From: Succinatimonas hippei | GTDB lineage: Bacteria; Pseudomonadota; Gammaproteobacteria; Enterobacterales; Succinivibrionaceae | Length of the DNA stretch: 64,000 nt | Direction of reading: 5' to 3' | Assembly: GCA_004557545.1 (NCBI GenBank) | Contig: SFGV01000004.1 | Span: forward strand, 1 to 64,000 | Part shown: in pieces, positions 1 through 8,046 of the stretch | Layout of the letters: the number at the start of each line of letters is the position of its first letter | Position numbering within the stretch: the stretch's first letter is position 1 | Translations under genes and position numbers: made by a program | The notes under the pieces: generated by a model | Databases searched by the model: none | Seen by the model: the letters and a program-made list of their open reading frames with translations, nothing else | Told to the model about the DNA's origin: nothing

Positions 1-145
1 ATGAAGTAAGAGCGTCTACACGCTCACCTGAGGCTATCAGTCTCGCGAAAGAAAAAACTCCGGTCAGATGATCGATGTCATGAAAGTTTCCATCAGAAAA
101 CGCGATCATCTTCATGTATAGGTCTTCTATGTCTATGTTTGCCAT
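1..145 (-). CDS. HD-domain-like protein, N-terminal fragment (runs off window start)
   Basis: An open frame starts at an ATG complementary to 143-145, with GGAAAA just upstream as a ribosome site, and stays open to position 1, giving 48 residues beginning MANIDIEDLY. The segment with MIAFSDGNFHDIDHLTG followed by FARLIASGE resembles the first helices of small HD-superfamily phosphohydrolases, where an Ile-x-His motif precedes a helix ending in a GE pair. The catalytic HD pair would lie outside the window, so the family call is inference. It is upstream-oriented with respect to the window edge and is separated from the fumarase terminator by about 130 bases. Confidence 0.5.
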   Translation of the reverse strand, partial: MANIDIEDLYMKMIAFSDGNFHDIDHLTGVFSFARLIASGERVDALTS

Positions 146-280
146 TTGATTTTCCGTCTTATCCTGCTATTGAGATTAATTAAAAGACTCAGCGCAGACA
201 AGTTTAACAGAGACACAAGGGTCTTAAAGACGGTTTGAATTGAAAAGAAAGCGCAAAAAATTCTGCTGCGAAGACAGGAC

Positions 281-303
281 GGCCGGGTTCATTGAACCCG
301 GCC
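281..303 (-). terminator. Hairpin downstream of fumarase
   Basis: A perfect 10-bp stem, GGCCGGGTTC pairing with GAACCCGGCC around a 3-base loop, lies 27 bases past the fumarase stop. On the minus strand the U-rich run only comes about 20 bases later (near 251-262), so it is either a weak intrinsic terminator or a 3'-end-protecting hairpin. Confidence 0.6.
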
Positions 304-329
304 GAGAATTACTGTTCACTAAAGACAGA

Positions 330-1859
330 TCAGATGTACTTGAAGTTGATCTCTTTGATCTTCTCAGACCAGATCTTAGGGCCGATCTGATGAATGCTGT
401 TGCCCTCAGAATCAACCGCGACAGTTACCGGCATATCGACGATCTTAAATTCGCGTACCGCCTCCATACCCAGATCCTCAAAGGCAAGCACCTTGGCAGC
501 CTTGATGGCCTTGGACACGAGGTAAGCCGCGCCGCCGGTTGCCATGAGGTATACCGCTTTGTGCTTCTTGATTGAGGCAATGGCCTCAGGACCGCGCTCT
601 GATTTGCCGATCATGCCGTAAAGACCGGTCTTTGAGAGCATGGTCTCAACAAATTTGTCCATACGTGTTGAAGTGGTAGGGCCAGCGGGGCCGACAACCT
701 CATCACCAACCGCCGGTACCGGTCCAACGTAATAAATGAACTTCTTGTGGAAATCGACACCATCAGGCAGAGGCTTGCCGGCGTTTACAAGATCGCAAAT
801 GCGCTTGTGGGCGGCGTCACGTCCTGTGAGGATGGTTCCTGAGAGTAACAATGTCTCGCCCATCTTCCAGGTGGCCATCTCTTCCTTGGTCACAGTATCA
901 AGATTTACGCGTCTTACATCAGCACCAGCGCCACCTATCTTGATATCTGGATAGCTGTCAAGTGAAGGAGGAGTGAACTTCGCGGGGCCGGTTCCATCAA
1001 GAGTAAAGTCGATATGACGGGTCGCGGCGCAGTTGGGGATTATGGTTGTCGCCTTGGATACGGCGTGGCATGGATAAGTCTTAACCTTGACGTCAAGTAC
1101 GGTGGTAAGACCGCCTAATCCCTGAGCGCCAATTCCAAGACGGTTGATCTTGTCATAAAGCTCAACACGCAGTTTTTCCTCGGGAGTGACCGGACCACGC
1201 TTTATCAGATCCTGAATGTCAATCGGATCATTTAAGGATTCTTTGGCGAGGATCGCTGATTTCTCAGGGGTACCGCCAATGCCGATGCCGATAATTCCCG
1301 GAGGGCACCAGCCAGCTCCCATCAGCGGGATCTGGCTTAATACGTAATCAACCACGCTGTCAGACGGGTTTAACATCTTCATGTGGGTCTTGTTCTCAGA
1401 CCCGCCGCCCTTGGCGGCTATCGCGACCTCAACGGTGTTACCGTGAACCATCTCGATGTGCACTACTGTAGGAGTATTGTCCTTGGTATTGACGCGCTTG
1501 CCGATAGGATCGGTGAGAATTGACTTGCGCAGAGGATTGGTGGCGCTGCAATAGGCGCGGCGGGTTCCCTCATCCACCATCTCCTGAATGGTCATATCAC
1601 CCTCGAAGCGGGCATCCATGCCAATCTTGACAAAGCAGGTCACGGCGCCAGTGTCCTGACAAAGCGGGCGATGCCCGATGGCGCACATACGTGAGTTGGC
1701 CAGGATCTGGGCAATGGCATTCTTCGCGGCGGGATTCTGCTCAACGTCATAGGCGTGCTTCATAGCCTTGAGGAAATCCTGCGGATGATAATAAGAAATG
1801 AACTGGAGCGCGTCCTCGATGGACTGGATGAAATCCTTTGTTTTGATAAGTGTAGTCAT
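330..1859 (-). CDS. fumA: Class I (iron-sulfur) fumarate hydratase
   Basis: A 509-residue protein that interconverts fumarate and malate, in the cytoplasm, using a [4Fe-4S] cluster. It carries the fused alpha and beta parts of the class I fumarase/tartrate dehydratase family. Cys67 (in CQDTGAVTC), Cys185 (in GWCPPG) and Cys277 (in IIPNCAATRH) have almost the same spacing as the three cluster ligands of E. coli FumA. The C-terminal half has the GPTTSTRMDKF segment. The ATG at 1859 is chosen over one 24 bases upstream because the family usually starts there and AGG lies in front of it. In a succinate-forming anaerobe it would work in the reductive branch from malate to fumarate (inference). L-tartrate dehydratase activity cannot be excluded. 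Confidence 0.93.
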   Translation of the reverse strand: MTTLIKTKDFIQSIEDALQFISYYHPQDFLKAMKHAYDVEQNPAAKNAIAQILANSRMCAIGHRPLCQDTGAVTCFVKIGMDARFEGDMTIQEMVDEGTRRAYCSATNPLRKSILTDPIGKRVNTKDNTPTVVHIEMVHGNTVEVAIAAKGGGSENKTHMKMLNPSDSVVDYVLSQIPLMGAGWCPPGIIGIGIGGTPEKSAILAKESLNDPIDIQDLIKRGPVTPEEKLRVELYDKINRLGIGAQGLGGLTTVLDVKVKTYPCHAVSKATTIIPNCAATRHIDFTLDGTGPAKFTPPSLDSYPDIKIGGAGADVRRVNLDTVTKEEMATWKMGETLLLSGTILTGRDAAHKRICDLVNAGKPLPDGVDFHKKFIYYVGPVPAVGDEVVGPAGPTTSTRMDKFVETMLSKTGLYGMIGKSERGPEAIASIKKHKAVYLMATGGAAYLVSKAIKAAKVLAFEDLGMEAVREFKIVDMPVTVAVDSEGNSIHQIGPKIWSEKIKEINFKYI

Positions 1860-2382
1860 TGGTATGCGATACCTAGTTTGCATATGTGTCTTTGATGCCA
1901 GAGCAGAAAGGCAAGCACGGCAACCCGATCTCTCCTCACAAAGCGCGTAATATCAAGAATGTTTGCGCGTTACGACTAGTCTCCATCGCGTAACCATCTG
2001 ACATACGCACGAGTATAAGGATGATCAGAAAATTCCTGCCTTTTGTTTGTTTCCAAACATGTCAGAGTTTAACATTTATTTCCCGCTACGGCATGAACTA
2101 AAAGGTGTTCTAATCTGGTTTACGCCTTATCCTGACTAGTTTTCAACTTTGATACAAAAATCACGGAATAATCCTGCTTTTACACTAAAAGAATTCCCGC
2201 GGGGTGGAATTTCATCAGGAATCTTTGCCCGATCACGCATTGCCGCTTTTTAAATAGGACTTATTCCTATAAAGGGTGGTATATTAAACCATATTTGTTA
2301 TTTAAAGAATTTTTGGAAGAGATTTACATTCGCTGAAACGGCAGAATTTATTCCGGTTCGCAACAAAAGAGGTTGAGATTTT
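1860..2382. other. Divergent intergenic region between fumA and a membrane-protein gene
   Basis: This 520-base stretch should hold both promoters. The only clear structure I see is a dyad, ATAGGA-cttat-TCCTAT, at 2254-2270, followed by an AT-rich run up to the start at 2383. No small gene or RNA could be supported. Confidence 0.4.
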
Positions 2383-3153
2383 ATGCTGATCACTATCGCA
2401 GTGATGTTCATTGTGCTGGCGACCTTTTTACTGATAATAGTGAACATGTTCAGCGACTATACATCACGCCGCGATCAGGACATGCGCATTGTCGTTACCC
2501 ACGCGCGCAACCTGATAGCCGAGACTGAAGAGCTGTTACTCAACCAAAACCAGATCTCCTATTCAAAAACCCTTGTTCTGGTACTCCATTACCGCATAAT
2601 CCGCGCTTTACGCAAAATCGCGGCAAGCAAGGTAGACTCCTCTGACGGCTCAGTCCAGGAAAGAATTGCCAACGAGGAAAAGCTGATTTCAGATCTTAAA
2701 ACCAATTACCACGATGACGTTGCGTTCAGGCCTCCTGAGAATGATACGGTAGCCATGAACCAGCTTCGCACCATAAGAAGACTGCGCGCGATTTTAAAGA
2801 ATGAACTGCGTCAGGGTATGCCGATTGATCCGGCCGAGGTTCAAAAAGAGGATCGCCGTCTATACCTTTTGGTTCTGAAGGTTAATATTTCAAACCTCGT
2901 TCAGCGCGTGCTGGAAATGAAAAGGCTCAAGCAGATCGGAACCTGCCGCCTTCTGATCCAGAAAGGACTTGATGTCATTCACAAGACTAATGTCAAGGAT
3001 GACTGGATAGCCGAAAAAGCCGATCTGTTAAACCAGCTGCGTCAGGGACTTGACGCAGAATCAAACAGACAGCAGAAGAAAGCTGAGGACGCCAAGGCTA
3101 CCGAAGAGAAAAAAGAGATCGACGCGCTCTTTGGTGACAAGAAGAAGTGGTGA
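2383..3153 (+). CDS. Single-pass membrane protein of unknown function
   Basis: A 256-residue protein with one strongly hydrophobic N-terminal segment (residues 2-25), a basic stop at YTSRRDQ, and then a long mainly helical, charged cytoplasmic part likely to form helical bundles or coiled coil. The C-terminus (residues 225-256) is very rich in Lys, Glu and Ala and ends DALFGDKKKW. I do not recognise the family. The start is supported by AGAGG 10 bases upstream. It stands alone between its own promoter region and a strong terminator. N-in, C-cytoplasmic topology is likely but not proven. Confidence 0.75.
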   Translation: MLITIAVMFIVLATFLLIIVNMFSDYTSRRDQDMRIVVTHARNLIAETEELLLNQNQISYSKTLVLVLHYRIIRALRKIAASKVDSSDGSVQERIANEEKLISDLKTNYHDDVAFRPPENDTVAMNQLRTIRRLRAILKNELRQGMPIDPAEVQKEDRRLYLLVLKVNISNLVQRVLEMKRLKQIGTCRLLIQKGLDVIHKTNVKDDWIAEKADLLNQLRQGLDAESNRQQKKAEDAKATEEKKEIDALFGDKKKW

Positions 3154-3309
3154 TTCAAAAGAACACTGCCCTGCTTAATTACCCCTGATAACACGCCTCC
3201 CGGTTCCTGTCTGGTTTGCCTATAGAGAACCAAATTCCGCGCTATATCTGAATCTTACCTGATAACCACTAAAAGCGTTAACGCTCAGGAAGATCCGGAT
3301 AAGCAAATT

Positions 3310-3356
3310 TCTGAAGCATCCCGGCTGACGACTGACTGCCGGGAATTTCAGATTTT
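3310..3356 (+). terminator. Terminator between convergent genes
   Basis: A two-part stem, TCTGAA/TTCAGA outside TCCCGGC/GCCGGGA, followed on the plus strand by TTTTAAA. It ends the membrane-protein gene and may also act for aroC on the other strand. Confidence 0.75.
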
Positions 3357-3385
3357 AAACCACAGCCTATAGTCCTGATACTTTC

Positions 3386-4486
3386 TCACAGACTGCCCGA
3401 TGGAATTTTCGGAGCGACGCTCTTCACATTAAAACACTGCGCCTGTTGCATCATCGCAGCGTCAAGCAACACGAGAGCGAGCATTGCCTCAGCGATAGGA
3501 ACAGCCCTGACCCCGACACAAGGATCATGTCTGCCTCGGGTTACAACATCAACCTCATTACCATCAACATCAAGACTGCGTCCCGGCGAAAGAATGCTTG
3601 ATGTCGGCTTGAGCGCCATGCGCGCCTTAATGATCTGACCTGAGCTTATTCCGCCAAGGATCCCTCCGCTGTGGTTTGAGCAGAAACCGTCCTTGCGGAT
3701 CTCATCTCGCGCCTGAGTGCCGCGCATTGCCGCCATGGCAAAGCCGTCACCGATCTCAACTCCTTTAACGGCATTTATACCCATAAGAGCCGAAGCGATT
3801 GCGGCGTCGAGCCGGTCAAAAACCGGACTGCCCCAGCCCGCGGGAACACCGCTGGCGCGAACCTCTACCACCGCTCCGACAGAATCCCCATTTACCGCCA
3901 GATCCTTAAACAGCGCTTTGAGCTCGTCTGTTTTGGACGGATCAGCAAAATTAAACTCACTCTCAAGAGCGGCCTTTTGGTCAAAGCAATCCGCTTTGAG
4001 GGGTCCTATGGCGGTAACACATCCTGCGATCGTGACGTTAAAAAGCTCTGACAGGACTTTTATTGCCACAGCTCCCGCGGCAACCCTCATCGCGGTTTCA
4101 CGGGCTGAAGCCCTGCCGCCGCCGCGGTAATCACGGATCCCGTATTTGGCAAGATAGGTGTAATCCGCGTGTCCCGGACGGAACATCCTGCTGATGGCGC
4201 CATAATCCTGAGAGCGCTGTGATGTATTGCTGATGATTAAACCTATAGGCGTACCCGTGGTTTTTCCCTCAAATACGCCAGAGATGATTTTTACCTTATC
4301 ACCCTCATTTCGCGGGGTACCATAGCGTGTGGATCCCGGACGCCTTCGGTCGAGCAGAGGCTGAATATCCTCCTCTGAGAGATCTATCTGAGGCGGACAG
4401 CCATCGATTATGGCTGCCAGCGCCTCTCCATGACTTTCCCCACAGGTCGTTACTCTGAATATCTCCCCAAATGTATTCCCCGCCAT
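3386..4486 (-). CDS. aroC: Chorismate synthase
   Basis: Converts 5-enolpyruvylshikimate-3-phosphate to chorismate with reduced FMN, the last common step of aromatic amino acid synthesis. The 366-residue length fits the family (about 360). Visible signatures are the N-terminal VTTCGESHG with the catalytic His19, RRPGSTRYGTPR, DYRGGGRASARET with conserved Arg and Ala residues, and SNHSGGILGGISSGQ. The start follows prmB by one base and its ribosome site (GGAG) lies in the last codons of prmB, so the two genes are translated from one mRNA. This prmB-aroC order is known from enterics. Confidence 0.97.
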   Translation of the reverse strand: MAGNTFGEIFRVTTCGESHGEALAAIIDGCPPQIDLSEEDIQPLLDRRRPGSTRYGTPRNEGDKVKIISGVFEGKTTGTPIGLIISNTSQRSQDYGAISRMFRPGHADYTYLAKYGIRDYRGGGRASARETAMRVAAGAVAIKVLSELFNVTIAGCVTAIGPLKADCFDQKAALESEFNFADPSKTDELKALFKDLAVNGDSVGAVVEVRASGVPAGWGSPVFDRLDAAIASALMGINAVKGVEIGDGFAMAAMRGTQARDEIRKDGFCSNHSGGILGGISSGQIIKARMALKPTSSILSPGRSLDVDGNEVDVVTRGRHDPCVGVRAVPIAEAMLALVLLDAAMMQQAQCFNVKSVAPKIPSGSL

Positions 4487-4487
4487 C

Positions 4488-5510
4488 TCAGCTCTCCTCA
4501 GATTTACCCGCGGCTACGGTCTTTACGAAAAACTCATGGTAGGCCTCAAGCTGCTCACGCGAGAGCACAAAAACCCCGCGCCCGCCCTTGCTCAGGTCAA
4601 CGAAATGGAATGGCACCATTGGGAACGCGTCAACGAGATTCTGCTCTGAATTGCCAACCTCCATAACGAGTATTCCATCCTCATCTAGAAAGCCCGCAGC
4701 ATCGGCAAGTATGCGCCTGGCGCAGTCAAGCCCGTCATCCCCTGAACCTAAAGCTATGTCCGGCTCTTTGGTGAACTCAGTCGGCATAGCCTCAAGATCC
4801 TCACGATCGACATAAGGAGGATTGGCGATGATCAGATCGTATTTATCTCCTTTGGGCAGGTTTGAGAAGAGATCGCTCTTGATGGGGGTAACCACGTTTT
4901 CAAGATCATAGGCACCAATATTGATTTCACATACCTCAAGCGCCTCATCGTCTATATCCACCGCGTCGACCTCCGCCTCACCGTCAAACTGAAGCGCCAC
5001 CGCTACGGCTATGCACCCTGAACCCGTGCACATATCGAGCACTCTCTGAGGTTCCCGATCAAGATATGGCGAAAATCCGTTTTCAATCATTTCGGCAATT
5101 GGCGATCTGGGCACGATCACCCTGCTATCAACATAAAACTCATGACCACAGAAAAACGCCCGGTGAGTGAGATAAGGAGTAGGAATACGCTCAAGCACCC
5201 GCAGGCAGGTAATTTTTGCGATAAGCGCGCGCTCTGAGCTGGTTAATCTTGAGTTAAGTGTCGAGTCATCACAAGGCGGCGTAAGGTGCATAACCGCCTG
5301 CACTATCTCAAGCGCCTCATCCCAGTAGTTATCCGACCCATGCCCCGCGTAAACGCGGTGGGCCGCGAAAACTGAAACGAGATAACGCACGGCGTCCTGT
5401 ACCGTAGACATCTGATTTATAAGCGCGTCGCAAATTTCTTCCCGGGTGGGAATTTCATCAAGAGCGCCGTAGATCTCGGCAATCTCCGGATTGCCAGACA
5501 ATTTAGACAT
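4488..5510 (-). CDS. prmB: Ribosomal protein L3 glutamine methyltransferase
   Basis: A class I SAM-dependent methyltransferase that methylates the side-chain amide of a glutamine in ribosomal protein L3. The 340-residue protein has the SAM loop LDMCTGSGCIA (158-168), the acidic VDAVDIDDEA strand end, and the catalytic NPPY motif at 230-233 that holds the glutamine amide. It is a little longer than E. coli PrmB (310), the extra length being N-terminal. The position directly in front of aroC favours PrmB over its paralogue PrmC, which normally follows prfA. Confidence 0.92.
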   Translation of the reverse strand: MSKLSGNPEIAEIYGALDEIPTREEICDALINQMSTVQDAVRYLVSVFAAHRVYAGHGSDNYWDEALEIVQAVMHLTPPCDDSTLNSRLTSSERALIAKITCLRVLERIPTPYLTHRAFFCGHEFYVDSRVIVPRSPIAEMIENGFSPYLDREPQRVLDMCTGSGCIAVAVALQFDGEAEVDAVDIDDEALEVCEINIGAYDLENVVTPIKSDLFSNLPKGDKYDLIIANPPYVDREDLEAMPTEFTKEPDIALGSGDDGLDCARRILADAAGFLDEDGILVMEVGNSEQNLVDAFPMVPFHFVDLSKGGRGVFVLSREQLEAYHEFFVKTVAAGKSEES

Positions 5511-5644
5511 AGATGACCCTGATTTGTGAAATGACGCCTAAAGCTGGCGCCTTATGTCAATTTTAGCAAAAAGCAGGATTAAGCAGAAAATACCGGATAG
5601 CCGCAATGTTTTAGGACAGGAACTGAAAATAGATGTTATGAAAT

Positions 5645-5884
5645 TCAGTACCAGGCATATGTCATGTTTCCTTTAAGATTGTTCTCTCTTTTTCTCATAT
5701 TAAAACCAAAGATTGCTTTTCTGACATAAAGCATACTTAAACTATCAACAGATGAAAATATCTTACCGGATACAGGGTCAAAATGAATGTCAAAATCAGG
5801 CTTGGCAAGTCTTGAGTCATAAACATGGACATGCATTCTTACCGTTCCATCCTCAAGAATGGCTACATTTATCATTTCCAGCAT
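5645..5884 (-). CDS. Small hypothetical protein
   Basis: A 79-residue frame with a good ribosome site (GAGGT, 8 bases before the ATG). The protein alternates short beta-like segments (INVAILEDG, VRMHVHVYDS, DFDIHF) and a basic C-terminal third containing NMRKRENN. No family recognised, and no signal peptide or membrane segment. Its DNA is more AT-rich than the neighbouring prmB. It is oriented with the H-NS-like gene upstream but is separated from it by a terminator, so it probably has its own promoter in the 200 bases before it. Confidence 0.55.
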   Translation of the reverse strand: MLEMINVAILEDGTVRMHVHVYDSRLAKPDFDIHFDPVSGKIFSSVDSLSMLYVRKAIFGFNMRKRENNLKGNMTYAWY

Positions 5885-6079
5885 TGAAATTACCTCAAAA
5901 CATAGCCCTGCGGTTAGATCATGAGTAAAGTTTCAAATTCCCTGTCAGCTTAAATTTATCGGGCTTTAATATGAAGTCACGCACTTTTAGGAAAACAACA
6001 TCAAATCAATTAAAAGTATATGAGGGGATCATGGTTTAATTTTAAAAAACTTTATGGCCGGAGCCGAAGATAAAATTAA

Positions 6080-6115
6080 CCCCGGAGCCATTAACATGTT
6101 AAGGCGTCTCCGGGG
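6080..6115 (-). terminator. Rho-independent terminator of the H-NS-like gene
   Basis: Stem CCCCGGAG/CTCCGGGG with an inner extension built on the palindrome TTAACATGTTAA, followed on the minus strand by a T-rich run (TTAATTTTAT). It lies 36 bases past the stop codon. Confidence 0.8.
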
Positions 6116-6151
6116 TCTAATCACTGACTGATAAGCCAAATTTTAAAATGG

Positions 6152-6571
6152 TTACTGGTTATTATCTGAAATCAGATAGTCCTTTTTGGTAGTACCATCG
6201 CGTTCCATCACAGTGCGTAGTAACACCGGAGTTTTACCCTGACCAGACCAGGTATGCTCAACACCATTCACATCGACATAACGATAACGCGCCTGCATTA
6301 CGCGTTTTGGACCATCACGCAGGCCATTCTCACTGACAGGCTCAATTCCCGATATGTCATTTTTTGTAAGACCGTATTTTTTAACAAGCTTCTGAACTTC
6401 CTTAATACCTGTAAGTTTTTCTTCTTTTGATGCCTTGGCTTTTTCCTCAGCCTCAATATGCTCCTGCTTAATTTTATTGATCCTGGTAATAAGAGCGTCA
6501 ATATTACTCACACTCTTGCCAGCAAGAGCCTCTCTTAAACTTCTGATGCTGTAAAGTTCTTTAGAATCCAT
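6152..6571 (-). CDS. H-NS-family nucleoid protein
   Basis: A 139-residue protein with a helical, charged N-terminal oligomerisation region (residues 1-75, with KIKQEHIEAEEKAKASKEEK as coiled coil) and a compact C-terminal DNA-binding domain starting near residue 90. The binding loop reads WSGQGKTP where E. coli H-NS has WTGQGRTP, so the minor-groove arginine is replaced by lysine. It is preceded by YRYVDVNGVEHTW, the usual two-strand lead-in. AAGGA precedes the start. The role would be silencing of AT-rich, often acquired, DNA. It could equally be an StpA or plasmid-type paralogue, and I cannot tell which. Confidence 0.88.
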   Translation of the reverse strand: MDSKELYSIRSLREALAGKSVSNIDALITRINKIKQEHIEAEEKAKASKEEKLTGIKEVQKLVKKYGLTKNDISGIEPVSENGLRDGPKRVMQARYRYVDVNGVEHTWSGQGKTPVLLRTVMERDGTTKKDYLISDNNQ

Positions 6572-7043
6572 TTTATTTCCTTAAAATTACTGTTTTGACT
6601 AATATACAACAACATGGAATTAATTTTAGACTAACACAAATTTTTTTATATTTTATTTGCTCCGCCCAAATAATCTTCTGTTTAATAGATAACAACTATT
6701 TATATTTTTATGATTATTTGGTAACAGATAGAAAATTTATATAAACAACAAGTATGAGATTTACAGTAATCTTTCCCCTTTATTGAGACCACCATCAGAC
6801 TCTGAATTACATGACAAAACGCACTCTAAAGAGGCACTTTGTCTCGTCTGGCATACTTGGTAGGTCATCCAGATCAGCATAAAATTTGACATCAATCATA
6901 TTTAACATGCTTTTTGCAATGATCTTCAAAAAAATAACATTCTCTTGTTATATCTAAATAATATGTGTCGTTGCCCACAAAAGTGCGACAAGCCTGACCT
7001 TATACTTAGTTAAAAGAAAAACAAAAGGAGTGGAGATTTTTAA
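6572..7043. other. AT-rich divergent intergenic region
   Basis: About 470 bases of strongly AT-rich DNA between the H-NS-like gene and ytfK, presumably with both promoters. A 33-codon frame on the minus strand (6807-6908, beginning MLNMIDVKFYADLDDLP) looks protein-like in composition but has no recognisable family and only a weak ribosome site. It may be a gene remnant. Confidence 0.35.
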
Positions 7044-7250
7044 ATGAGAGTATTTACCAAGTACACCCCAAAGCGCATTGCCAGATATGTGATGTCGTTC
7101 TTCAGTGGGACCTTCCTGATTGAAGGGCTTGGTGTTTTTCATTTCAATTACGGGCGTGTGATAATTGACAGCATTCTGTCCCCTGCCCGGATGAAGGTAT
7201 GCCGCGAGGTAAACTCTGAGATCGCCATGCTCATGGCGGCCCGCGCCTGA
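7044..7250 (+). CDS. ytfK: YtfK / DUF1107 small protein
   Basis: A 68-residue protein, the same length as E. coli YtfK and collinear with it: it opens MRVFTKYTPKRIARYV where E. coli has a phosphate-starvation-linked protein starting MKIFQRYNPLQVAKYV, and the middle aromatic GVFHFNYGRV matches the family pattern. YtfK is known to bind SpoT and raise (p)ppGpp under phosphate or fatty acid starvation. AAAGGAG lies upstream of the ATG with a rather long spacing. The gene stands alone with its own terminator. In this genome it sits away from the loci that surround it in enterics. Confidence 0.85.
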   Translation: MRVFTKYTPKRIARYVMSFFSGTFLIEGLGVFHFNYGRVIIDSILSPARMKVCREVNSEIAMLMAARA

Positions 7251-7303
7251 GTTTTGGATTTTTCCTCTAAGACGGCTGTCTCCCGCCACTCTTTAAGCGT
7301 AAA

Positions 7304-7340
7304 GATCCTGCCAGATGTTTTGCTATGACAGGATTTTATT
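7304..7340 (+). terminator. Terminator of ytfK
   Basis: Stem ATCCTG/CAGGAT with additional inner CA/TG pairs, then TTTTATTT on the plus strand. It lies between the convergent ytfK and pyrF genes. Confidence 0.75.
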
Positions 7341-8045
7341 TCACACCAAAGCCCTTTCAACCTCGCTGTTTATGGCTTCAAGCGCCGCCAGCGGATCGTC
7401 AGCTTTTGTAATAGGACGACCGATTACCAGATAATCAGAACCGCCGCGTATAGCGTCAAAAGGTGTAGTAATTCTTATCTGATCGCCAACCGCGGCTCCT
7501 TTGGGTCTTACTCCAGGTGTCACGCAGAGAAAATCCTTTCCACAGGCTTTTTTTATTTCGCTAACCTCCCTTGGGCTTGAGACAGTTCCGTCAAGCCCGC
7601 AGGAGCTCACAAGACGCGCCAGCGAGAGCACCTGATCTATAGGCTCCTTGTTTATTCCTATGCCCTCAAGCTGTTCTCTGTCCATGGAGGTGAGGACGGT
7701 AACTCCTATCAGCAAAGGGCGGTCGCGCAGACCAGATAAGGTTTCACAGGCCGCGGTCATCATCTTGCTGCCGCCTGAGGCGTGCACGTTAACCATCCAT
7801 ACTCCCATGCGGGCCGCCATCAGGCATGCTTTTGACACGGTGTTGGGAATATCATGAAACTTAAGATCCAAAAAGACCTTGAAGCCCTTATCCACCAGGA
7901 AACGGACAAAGGACGGACCTTCAGCCGTGAACATCTCATTTCCGACCTTAAGACAGCACTTTGAAGGATCCACCTTCGAGACGAAAGAGAAAGCCTCATC
8001 CGCGTGTTCATAATCAAGCGCCACAATGACTCTAGGGTCTTTCAT
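7341..8045 (-). CDS. pyrF: Orotidine 5'-phosphate decarboxylase
   Basis: Decarboxylates OMP to UMP, the last step of de novo pyrimidine synthesis. The 234-residue TIM barrel shows the catalytic tetrad region FLDLKFHDIPNT (Asp60, Lys62, Asp65), the N-terminal VALDY, the phosphate loop VTPGVRPKG and the closing DYLVIGRPIT. The ATG lies one base after the lapB stop, with GGAG inside the lapB end, so it is the last gene of the ihfB-lapA-lapB-pyrF transcript. The same order is found in E. coli. Confidence 0.97.
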   Translation of the reverse strand: MKDPRVIVALDYEHADEAFSFVSKVDPSKCCLKVGNEMFTAEGPSFVRFLVDKGFKVFLDLKFHDIPNTVSKACLMAARMGVWMVNVHASGGSKMMTAACETLSGLRDRPLLIGVTVLTSMDREQLEGIGINKEPIDQVLSLARLVSSCGLDGTVSSPREVSEIKKACGKDFLCVTPGVRPKGAAVGDQIRITTPFDAIRGGSDYLVIGRPITKADDPLAALEAINSEVERALV

Positions 8046-8046
8046 T

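Noticed and set aside
240..575. 111-codon plus-strand frame over the fumarase end
   Set aside because: Antisense shadow of fumA, and it also spans the fumA terminator.
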